This document shows, piece after piece, positions 11,812-21,502 of a DNA stretch of 64,000 bases. The notes below the pieces were generated by a model, which made no database searches, was not told the origin of the DNA, and was given only the letters and a program-made list of their open reading frames with translations. The stretch comes from Paramyrothecium sp. XJ0827 (taxonomy: Eukaryota; Ascomycota; Sordariomycetes; Hypocreales; Stachybotryaceae), in assembly GCA_020881915.1 (NCBI GenBank), contig JAJFPB010000005.1, positions 4,216,001 through 4,280,000 of the forward strand, given 5' to 3'. Numbering within the stretch: the first letter of the stretch is position 1; each line of letters opens with the position of its first letter. The translations under genes and the position numbers were made by a program.

Positions 11812-13368
11812 TCCACTAGGCTGATTACTTTGACTGTCCAGTCGCGTCAGTCAAGCCTCATGATGCAAATGAAGGAAGAGATCGGGAAGGGACGGCGTTT
11901 CTAGGTTAGCATTTATTGGCGTTGCGGCGGAGGAGAGAAACCCGGTAAGTCAGCGTAACGCGCACCATTATGTTTCTTGTTAATTCGTTCCTACCGACTG
12001 GTAACATTCGTCGGGAATATAGTTACTTAAAGAAGATTTACATTAGGCCCAACAGGAGGCTGGAATTCGGTTTCGAATGAAACGCCGACCTCGCTCTTCA
12101 TTAAACACGAAAACCACATCTCGCTTGATGCTCTGCCGTGGCTAGCACGGGTCACGTATCCCAAGTCGATTTTCCCGCACGTTTACGATCATTCTGGTTC
12201 AGTAATGATAGGCCGTCTTGTTCCATGATAGCTCAATGGATATTGCGAGTAATGTTAGGACAAGGGAGGAAATGCACGCAGCTCCATGCAGGCCACGTGG
12301 GTCTCAGTGCTCCATTGAGGTATGGGCGGACAGAATGCCATGGATCCATACATCCCAAAATGGCTTCAATATACAATGTAGGCTGGGAAGTAATTCTGCC
12401 ATCAAGTGCGAGTAGCCATAGCCACCATAGCCAAGGGGAAATGTCACAATGTGCAACGAGCTTCGATCCCCAAGTAATCATTTGAAACAAAAATTTGCAC
12501 CTGCAATCTACTCAGGCACACCTCATATGAGTGTCTAGCAGCGTGGCGCCGTTGAATAAGCGTCCTGAGACATTTGACACATTTACGGAGGCCGAGTAAG
12601 CAAATGACTACAAATCCATAGCTGAATCAAAAACTTTTGCGAACGGATTCCGACAGATTTCATCCATGGTCTTAGAAATCCTGTTTCTGGTCCCGAACTT
12701 CAGTAATAACCACGGCCAGATCACGACTTACATGCGTAAGGAAATTCGGCTTCTGCCAGACCGAGAATCTTAGGGCCCTGCCACAGACGGAAAACATTGT
12801 ATTGAGGCACTATACTTACATTATGTATCTCACACTTGGTGATGCACTGCCCTTGGTCAGGGTTAAGGCAGGGCAGTTGGTTACCTGGACCTTAGGGGTG
12901 GGGTGAGGTCAGATGCGGTGACCAAGCTTTCGGGCTATGAAATCCGATGTAGTGCTAGATATTGCTAACTTTTAGTATCTGCCAGATGGTGAGCTACTAA
13001 AGGTACCTTGGGTACTAAGGTAGTAGTCTGGCTACCTGCCCGTAGAGGTTAAACCAGACGTCGACACCAGAAACATCAGGCACTAAAGGCGGGTCCCCCT
13101 GTACAGTAGTCCACTATGGGGGGGGGGAACGCTGGGAAAGTGCCAGGTCAGGACAGGTCAGGACAAGTCAACTTCAACCCCGTCCGTCCCGCCCGTCCTT
13201 TGACCCATCCAAGCTGATTCGCAAACGCCCATCGCAAACCCCCTTGCTCGCTCCCAGCTTTTCCCTCGACCATGCAAAGCACTCCATCTGCTACCTTCTG
13301 TCTCGTCTAAAGCTAAATGAGGCATTGCCAATCGTCCCTCGTTGCTCGCTCGTCGCCCACGTAACCCA
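11812..13368. other. Intergenic; NC2-alpha 3' flank and Pik1 promoter
   Basis: 1.56 kb with no supported gene. From about 12960 to 13110 it is rich in GGTACC/TAGGTA/TACCTTGG words. At 13121-13130 there is a G10 run. At 13145-13164 a 10-bp unit (GGTCAGGACA) is repeated twice in tandem with a third degenerate copy. From about 13180 to 13265 the + strand is C/T-rich, as is common just upstream of transcription starts in filamentous fungi, so the Pik1 start site probably lies there. Confidence 0.5.
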
Positions 13369-16300
13369 ATGTCGTGGGACCTGCTGCAAAGATTCCTCGA
13401 ATCCGACGTCTTTAATTCGAACCCCTTTCTCTCCGTCTCCTACCTTTCGTGAGTCTACATCCTGCTGTCTGACCTGCAGCGCCTTGCCACTCGCATGGAC
13501 ATGGTCGCCTATCGCGTGCACTGCGTTTGCTAATGCCCTGCTTTCTTCACTATCGCCAGACGTTACGCCGATCATGTCGGGATTCACTACGTACTATGCA
13601 ACAAGCTGCGACAGTTTCCCTACGAAGACATCGAATTCTTCCTGCCGCAGCTATGTCACCTCATAATAAGCGTCGACAATGAGTCAATGGCTCTCGAGGA
13701 GTTTCTTTTGGATCTCTGCGAGGAGTCCGTGAGTGCCGCATTATTGGTACGTGTTACTTGAAGGGGGGGATGCCTCCGCACTTCAGGAGATGCTAATTGA
13801 GAGCTTGGCTCCACCAGACATTTTGGCTGTTCCAGACATATCTACACGACCTTGCAGCGAACCCGCAATCCGGCGCCTTCCAAACCTGTCGTCGAGTCTA
13901 CAACAAGGTACAGCATGTCGTTTTCGGATTGGCCGATGCCGGGCGCCATGAGAAGATCAAGGAGAATGTCCTGCCGGTCACCGTTCTGTCAAGCTTCGTC
14001 CTAGCCAGCGTTGCCTTACCAATGATACCCCGATGGGCTGGACCTCTGGCCGTGGCCCAGGCTCGAAAACCGCAGCCAGCTGAAATCGAAGCGCCGCCTG
14101 AGATGAAGGAATTCTCCAAGCCTACGAGGGCCCATACTGTCAATGCAGTCACGACCAAGTCGAAGCGGGCCAAGGACGTCCGAACATCGAGCGCACCACA
14201 TGTCAAGGATTCGCTGGAGCCCCGACCGCATACACCTCGCTCTGGCAGCCATGCATCGCTACGGTCCCCAAGTCCGAGACCCAAGACTACTCACGAAACA
14301 ACTCGGCCTTCCGCCCTGGAGCTTAAATCGCTTGAGGCCAGGCTCAGCTCAGCATCGCTGCCACTCCCGTCGCCCCGTATGGTAACACGGCCAGCCACGC
14401 CAGTCTCGGCTACAATAGCACCGAGGCCAGGGGAAAGCCTGAACAGGCGACATTCTCACCATACTAAGGCTATCCTCGGCGGCAGTAACCTCTCAACTGC
14501 GGAAAAGACCAGGCTGCTAAGGCAGAACTACTTTCGGTCACAGACACAGTTCTTGACCGCTTTGGAGGGGATCTCGAACCGCCTGGTTATCGTACCCAAG
14601 CCCGCTAGACTAAGCGCACTTCGCGCCGAACTGGCATTGGTGTCACAAGATTTGCCTGCCGAGGTCGACATTCCGGTCATTTGTCCTCCCACACTGGTGG
14701 ATGGAGCGCCTGCAAAGAGCCGACATCATCGCATTGTCCGCTTAAACCCTAGCGAGTCGACGGTTTTGAACAGTGCTGAGAAGGTGCCCTACCTTCTCAT
14801 GGCTGAAGTGCTTCGTGACGACTTCTCATTTGATCCTGATACCAACGACAACCAGCGGCTGCTTAGCAATCTCTTGAATGAGAGTGGGGGATCAAGGCGC
14901 ATATTCGACCTTTCGTCCGATACCCCTAGGATAGCTCCTGTTACTCCTGCTCCCGAACCGGTCATTGACAGTGTCTTCGAGCCAACTTCGGGTGACTTGG
15001 GCAGCTCTCCAATGCTGAGGCCGTTTGACGAGGAGTCCTCGACGAAATTCTCAACGAAAGTGTCGCCATCCCACAATTCGCAGCGTCTTTCAAGCGGCGC
15101 GACAACAACGTCCACAACTCTTGATGCCATGACACCGAGGACCTCCGGAGCGTCTAACTCCGGATCCAACAGCCCTATTCCTGGCCGCAAGATGACCATC
15201 ACCTTACCACGAACTGCTTCTGCGGATCAGCCGGACTTCTCTGCACTGGCGACGCATATGCGTACAGCTTCTCAAATGCTTGCACAGCTTGAAGCCACAA
15301 GCGGGAAGCGACCTCGTCAGGAGGTGGCAGCGATCCGCGCCAAGATCATTGCGAGTATGCAAAGCATGGAAGAACAGAGCTTCGACATGGATGATCAGGG
15401 CCCAACGTTCGACACCATCATTGCGAAGACAAATGCGGCTACTATCGCGGCAAGCAACCCGGACCTAGAGGAAGAAGCGCCGATCGATACGACGGCCACG
15501 ATCAATGCTAGCGCTGGAAGAGAAAGGATGGAGAACGACATCAAGACGGGTGGCGTGCAGCGTCGGGGCGATCGTGACGACCCTAGTGCGGCTGTCTTTG
15601 GAGAGGCCTGGGAAGCCAAAAAGGAACGTATCCGCAAGTCCTCGCCATATGGCTGGATGAAGAACTGGGACCTGGTGAGCGTGATCGTGAAGACGGGCTC
15701 AGATCTGCGGCAAGAAGCATTTGCCTGCCAACTCATTAGTGTTTGCCACAAGATCTGGGTCGATGCAGGGATTAACGTGTGGGTGAAGCTCATGCGTATG
15801 CTGGTGACGGGAGAGTCATGCGGGCTGATTGAGACCATCACCAACGGCGTTTCGCTTCATTCGTTGAAGCGAAGCCTCACTCTCGCTTCGATAGAATCAG
15901 GACAAAACCCACGGCATCGAATCGCAACGTTGAAAGACCACTTTGTCAAAGCGTTCGGGCAACCAGACAGTGAGCCGTACCGAGCAGGTGTCGATGCTTT
16001 CAAGCGGTCGCTAGCTGCTTACAGCATGATTTCCTACGTGCTGCAGTTGAAGGATCGTCACAATGGCAATATCCTTGTCGACAGCGAAGGGCACATGGTC
16101 CATATTGACTTTGGGTTCATGTTGTCCAACTCTCCTGGCGCGGTCGGATTCGAAGCAGCTCCGTTTAAGCTGACCCATGAGTACGTCGACGTTCTCGGTG
16201 GGATAGGCTCGCAAGACTACGAGGACTACAAGAAGCTTTGCAAGCAAGCTTTCCAAGGTAAGCTGTTTTCTTTCATCATGTGGAGGCTCGTTGAGTATGG

Positions 16301-16627
16301 TCTGTGCTAACTGTTTCCCCAGCGCTTCGCCGTTCTGCGGACAATATTATTGACTTGGTGGCAATGATGGGGCGAGACTCGAAAATGCCATGCTTTGCCT
16401 CCGGTGTGGTCCAGACGACCAACGCGCTGAGGCAACGTTTCCAGCTGCACCTCAGTGCCGATGAAGCAGAGCAGTTCGTGGAAAATGACTTGATTGCAAA
16501 GTCGTTCGGGAGCTACTATACTCGACTGTGAGTACCTGGTGACCGTCGCATGAAATATGACGAGCTAGGCTAACATTCCGAAAACAGATATGATACTTTC
16601 CAATACCGAACTCAGGGTATATACTAA
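13369..16627 (+). CDS. pik1: Phosphatidylinositol 4-kinase Pik1
   Basis: Makes PI4P at the Golgi (and in the nucleus of yeast), needed for secretion and vesicle budding. Exons 13369-13448, 13560-13746, 13818-16257, 16323-16527 and 16588-16627 give 983 residues, close to yeast Pik1 (1066). The start MSWDLLQRFLESDVFNSNPF opens the lipid-kinase-unique helical region (about 1-130), which is assembled from the first three exons. About 150-450 is Ser/Pro-rich and disordered. The catalytic domain occupies about 650-983: GGVQRRG and GEAWEAKKERIRKSSP precede it, the catalytic loop DRHNGN is near residue 835 and the metal-binding DFGF near 853. The protein ends QYRTQGIY, the usual PI4KB/Pik1 terminus. 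Two of the four introns sit in the last 0.4 kb. All exon junctions preserve conserved text, so the model is firm. Confidence 0.96.
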
Positions 16628-18503
16628 GCCACCTGGGTTGACCCATTTGGCGCTCGGCGCAGCAGAAAACTACAAAAGATGGGGTCGATATCATAAATGA
16701 TCAACGGGTTGCATTTTGCGGCATCTTAAGCGGCGTTGGAGGGGGCACCTAGAATCTAGCGGATGGGGCATAATGACACTGCCGGCCAGGCTGAAGATTG
16801 CCTGGGATACGCAGTGACTTAGGAGGGAAGAAGGGACTTGGTTGTCAGGATCAAGCAGCTATGGCGTAGCTCTTCGTGTAAGCAGCAGAATGGGTGAAAT
16901 GGACAGACGATTTGCAGGCGAAGGCAGGTTTGCGTCCCGCAGTCGCCCGTGAGCCCGGCGTCTCATAAATGATAAGTGCACGTCGGGCAGCTTGGCGGAA
17001 CCACGCTGGTGAACAACTTCCAACCCATTGCAGCCGTGACAAGAATAGCATGAGAAGATGTGCGTGGTTTGACGGGGGTTTACGACGCTATGGAAGACGC
17101 GTATTGACAGGTACGTAATGTGGTGGTTAGGAGGGTTACCGACCCGTAACCCTCCGAAATGCGCAACGAAACTTGGCCGAAAACTCACCTGGAGGCAAGG
17201 TAACAAATCTCCTCTTTGATATTGTTTCTATCCAGGGTTCGGGTTGTGGGGTAGCAAGATGGAGGATCCAGCGCAGAGCCACATTGTTGCCCTGGGCTGG
17301 TGGCTGGTAGCTGGCAGCTCGGTAGCTTCATACAGCAGCAAGTTCTAGACAGAGTGCACGAGCGACTAGGCCAGGGACCTGGCGTCAAACGAAACAGCCA
17401 CATCACACTGCTACCAACGACCCGAGCGGAGATTTGTTGAATGTGCGAGTCAGATGGCTGTGTCTGTAGTGTTTGATACTGACTTTATTTTCGACCCGGG
17501 TATCACCAGTCATAGTCAGCATCAGATTGGCGGTGCGTGGTTATATCAGGAAGTTGCCGATATTTGGGGGGGACAGCATCGCCCAAGCACCATGATTGAC
17601 ACCCTTCTCCGAATTCGTTGCGCGTCGGGAGAAGATCTTTGAGTCAACGTACGCAAGCGTCGAGGTTTGGAGCTTGCCAGACCGGGACAAGTTTGGCGGA
17701 GGGTCCCTCTACGTTGATTAATGAGCTACTGCCAGATGCTCCTCCATTCACCTCTCTAGTCCCTCGTGCCTGTGCTCCCATTGGCCACTCAACCATGCTT
17801 CACACTTGAAGCCCCCAATCCTTTTCCCGGTTCCAGCTTTCGCTCTCCTGCTGGAGCCCCGGTGAGGGAAGTGGGAGGGAGGTTTGGGGTTTGGGGTTTG
17901 GGGTTTGGGGATTGGCACTTCGTAAGCCCCAGGCCAACCCCTGCCGTCAGACAGCGACAAAAGAATGCGACAAAGGCGCGCGCTAGGTCATGGACGTGGA
18001 AGGACAAGGGGCTAGAGATACCTTGAGTTTAGTGGCTGGATAAGGTACAGTGCCTTAGCTGACCAAAGCCTGTCCACCACCTCCTCCTCCACCACCACCA
18101 CCCACGGGCACGCATCTCGGCACGCATCTCGGGCCTCCAGCTTGTGTGGGCGGGAAACGGCTCCTCGCCAATTGACTCGGAGACATCCACAGCCACTGGC
18201 CGCTTTGCGCTGACAGCCCAGACAGAGCCTTCATCAGCCCTACCTACGCCCGGCGACCCCCTCCCTTCCTGGCCCCATGCACCTCCTTGTACCTCCAGTA
18301 CGTCTACCTCAAGGTAAAGGTATGTCCTGCTAGGGCAGCCGTTGCACTGTACAGCCCCCTTTCCCGACCCTTGGCTGATCGCTCCCCCCTTGGAGCAGCC
18401 AACAGCCGCAGCTGTGTTTCTGAATTCCCGTCGCTGGCGCCGGGTCGCTTCGACCTTTAATCATCGTCTTCTTTTCCCCGCCTGTCGCTTCGTCAACCCT
18501 TGA
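16628..18503. other. Intergenic between Pik1 and the GT31 gene
   Basis: 1.88 kb with no supported gene. It holds a (TTTGGGG)4 tract (listed separately), C-rich and (CCA/CCT)-rich stretches at about 18070-18110, and GGTACC-like words at 18035-18060 and 18285-18320. Overlapping short frames on both strands around 17.8-18.0 kb are products of the G/C-rich repeat. Confidence 0.5.
17883..17910 (+). repeat. (TTTGGGG)4 tandem repeat, G-quadruplex motif
   Basis: Four exact TTTGGGG units in tandem, preceded by a further G-rich stretch (GTGGGAGGGAGG). Four runs of four G separated by three T satisfy the standard intramolecular G-quadruplex pattern. It lies about 0.6 kb upstream of the GT31 start on the same strand. 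The unit resembles ciliate telomeric repeats, not the TTAGGG of filamentous fungi, so a telomere relic is unlikely. Confidence 0.9.
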
Positions 18504-19937
18504 ATGAACCTTGCCTGTCTCGCGCGGGCCCTCTCCTCCATCACCCACACTGGCTTCGACCTGCGTCGCCGCCGGCGTCATCGTCGCTGCTGCCGCATGC
18601 GCCCTTCATACATTCCGCTGGGCGTCCGCTCCAGCGTAACCAGAACCAGACTGATGCTGCAGAAGCGCCTCAGCGCGGGCTCGCCGGCGTGGCTGCGGCG
18701 CGTCGTGCCGCCTCCGAGGTATCATCGACTCGTCCTCGCCGCCGTCTTCATCAACTTCTTCGTCCTCCTCGCCGTCTACCTCAACTGGCCGGCCGAGCAC
18801 CACGCTCCCTTCACGGCTCCCGACTCGAAACCCGTCATCCACGGCACCTTTGTCAACAAGCTCCCGGAGTCTTTGTATCCGCTTGATCCCTTCCCCGATT
18901 CGCCGCTGCAGTCCTCCGGCAACGACACGAACGAACAGCCATGGCCCCGCCCTTGGCTCGCAGCCGTCATTTGCGCCGCCTCCGATGCCCAGTCGCGCAT
19001 GAGGATACGGTCGAGCTGGATGAAGCTCTACAAGAACGTCCCCTTCGATGGCCGCTTCGTGGTCGCGAATCCCGGCCCTTACTGGACCGAGATGGTGGCC
19101 ATGGAGAACCGAACGTTCGGCGATATGATTGTGCTGGACAAGATCCAGGAGGATGACTTCACGGCCAACACGCTCAAGACGCTCGAGTTCTACAGGTACC
19201 TCGTCGACAACAACCTGCGTTACGAGTACGTGACCAAGCTGGACACTGATTCGTGGCTGAATGCGCGAGGCTTCTGGGACCGCTTCCTGCTCCCCAGGAT
19301 GTCCAATGAGACGGGACAGCTGAGGGCCTCGGTAACTCGGACTGTCATTAGCGAGCTCTACTACTCGGCACCCCGCGATCTCGTCTTTCCCAATGGCTCC
19401 ATGTACACAGTTACGTGGGATTTGGTGGAGATCCTCGTGGCCCTGCAGTACAGGTTCTCCATCGTCATGGGTGAAGACATGACCTTTTCCATCCTACTAC
19501 TGAAGGGTAAGCAGGTCATCAACTTCATCAACTTCAAAGGCAGTGAGAAGTTCGACTACGACGATCTAGACTCGCGCGGGGATGGCACAGCCTGGGCCAG
19601 GACAGGCTCGCACCTCACTTCCGTAGCCCACGCCATCGGCTCACGCGACGCCATTCTCATCCACCATCTCAAGACCGAGTCGGCCTGGTTCAAGGTGGCT
19701 GCCTGCTTCGACGAGAATGGCGTCAAGGAAATCCCACACAAGCTCAAAGTCGAGCCGTGGTCGCCTTTCTTGATACTCTGGTTCGACTTCTGGTACGCTG
19801 CTGGCGTGCGTGCGATATGGAGAGAACGCATCGAAGATGTCCCCGATTTCCTCTGGACTCGCAACAAGGACGGTGACTGGATATGCGACGGCATTTTCAA
19901 TCTAGGCCCTACGAAAACGGGCTACATAGAGGCGTGA
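18504..19937 (+). CDS. Type II membrane glycosyltransferase, GT31 (beta-1,3-galactosyltransferase-like)
   Basis: Golgi-type glycosyltransferase predicted to add a beta-1,3-linked sugar to a glycan; donor and acceptor not known. 477 residues, no intron. A basic cytosolic stretch is followed by a single anchor at about residues 74-95 (HRLVLAAVFINFFVLLAVYL), then a lumenal domain with the SWMKLY block (R-x-x-W in the family), the metal-binding DTD at 247-249 inside KLDTDSW, and GEDMTF near 327, equivalent to the conserved ED motif of GT31. Potential N-glycosylation sites include NRTF, NETG and NGSM. An in-frame ATG at 18597 (residue 32) would remove an Arg-rich opening and may be the true start. 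GT31 assignment is good; galactose specificity is not shown by the sequence. Confidence 0.87.
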   Translation: MNLACLARALSSITHTGFDLRRRRRHRRCCRMRPSYIPLGVRSSVTRTRLMLQKRLSAGSPAWLRRVVPPPRYHRLVLAAVFINFFVLLAVYLNWPAEHHAPFTAPDSKPVIHGTFVNKLPESLYPLDPFPDSPLQSSGNDTNEQPWPRPWLAAVICAASDAQSRMRIRSSWMKLYKNVPFDGRFVVANPGPYWTEMVAMENRTFGDMIVLDKIQEDDFTANTLKTLEFYRYLVDNNLRYEYVTKLDTDSWLNARGFWDRFLLPRMSNETGQLRASVTRTVISELYYSAPRDLVFPNGSMYTVTWDLVEILVALQYRFSIVMGEDMTFSILLLKGKQVINFINFKGSEKFDYDDLDSRGDGTAWARTGSHLTSVAHAIGSRDAILIHHLKTESAWFKVAACFDENGVKEIPHKLKVEPWSPFLILWFDFWYAAGVRAIWRERIEDVPDFLWTRNKDGDWICDGIFNLGPTKTGYIEA

Positions 19938-21502
19938 CGGAGGAGAAGAACAACCGGGGGAGCGGATGGAAACTCCTCGTTTCCAGAGCATTTCGCATCG
20001 TCAGCATTTAATCATTTCTCGACCTCTTGATGATGTGCGCATCGTCACGGTCCGGCGTATATACCATCAATGGCGTTTATTTGCCTTGGCATTTGTCTTA
20101 ATTAAAGCACTTTATATCCAAGGCGGCGGCCTCGAGGCTGCCATGGGCAATGGGAAAGGGGGGGGCTGCTATAGCAAGAAACAGATACAGTAAAGGCCCT
20201 ATAAAGTGGTTGGGTCTTGGAAGAGCGGCTTTGTTTTTCTACTTGGGCTGCTCGCTTCGTTTGTCGGGGGACCGGGAGCTCGGGGTTGGGAAGGTTGTGC
20301 ATAGAATCGACCTTGGCGTGGCGTTTATGTAGCTCCCAGACTCACTTTGTGTGGATTGGAAGACGAGAGTTCATATTTCTGGCGAAACAGTACCATGATA
20401 CGAACGCATCGAATAACAATATGGGCATTGACCACTCTCCCTGCGAAACCTCTCTCGGTGCATTCGCTTGTCTACAGACGGGCTCACTCCCTCCCATCCT
20501 CCCCGTTTTTCCTTCCCTTTCGTCCACAGCCCGACGGGTAAGTATTCCTGCGTCAGACCATTTCTCCGCTGCGCCCCTCCTCTCTCCAAGGGGGGAAAGA
20601 TTCACGCACTGGCCGAGTCTGTCCTCGTTACAGTGCCGTGCAGCGTGCGTAACGCCGGTTGCTGGGGGCCGGGGGGGAGCATCAGCCTGGGGACGGTTGC
20701 CGTTGTCGCAGGGATCTGCAGCGCCTGGGAGGGTATGATAAAAATAACCTACTTCTTCATTGGAGAAAACTCCCCGTTTGGGGGGGGGTGCAAGACTGTT
20801 TCTTGTCTGACAGGGGACGCAGAGCACAGTTGGGATGTGCTTGATTTTTGGTCACCCTAGACCTGCATATCATTTCTGCAAACAACACTATTCGCCTTTC
20901 AGGAGAATGCATCACGACAAAAGCAGACTGGGACTGAGCAAGTATTTTGTATACAAGTTAAGGTTCAGTGATGCACAAAATAAGGATACTTTTATGGCCC
21001 AAGAGAGTGTGCAGTCATACACCTCGGCTGCTGAAATTCATTTGATCTTCATTTCACCTCAAACCCAATTTTCTCCAATGAGACACTACATGTAGCGCCT
21101 TTCGCATCTTTCTATCCTGTCCTCCCACGACAAACGCATAAGATACCCATCGGAGGTGGCGAATCAACCTAACTCGGATTGGATCACTGGAGCGTACGAA
21201 AGGCTCATGGCCCCCAAACTCTGGACACTGGCATGGCTAGATCGATCCGAGGCGGGCTGATGTCCGTCCCTGAGTGTGGCTTGCTAGATCCATGCATATG
21301 ACGAGAGCCTGCAGTCCTCATATAGTACACAATAACTCCCAACTCATCCTCCGCAACAGCAAGCTCTCAGACCCACGCATCTCTCATACAACATTCTGGA
21401 TTTGTGCATCTCCTCTCCAGCAAGCAGCGGCGGCGAAGCGAAGCAAAGCGCGTCTGTTTTGCGCGTTACCATTTCCTACCACGCCTCTCATCCTCATCCA
21501 GC
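19938..21502. other. Intergenic, convergent 3' flanks of GT31 and RING/SR genes
   Basis: 1.56 kb without a supported gene. Both neighbours end toward it, so it holds two terminators/polyadenylation regions. Several G runs (20158-20165, 20785-20791) and a 161-codon open frame on the minus strand (20342-20827) show no protein-like features. Confidence 0.5.

Noticed and set aside
17883..17910. Interpretation of TTTGGGG repeats as an internal telomere relic
   Set aside because: Filamentous fungi use TTAGGG; only four units of a different sequence are present, amid conserved housekeeping genes.
20342..20827. 161-codon minus frame between GT31 and the RING/SR gene
   Set aside because: G/C-run derived sequence; no initiation context, domain or splice continuation.
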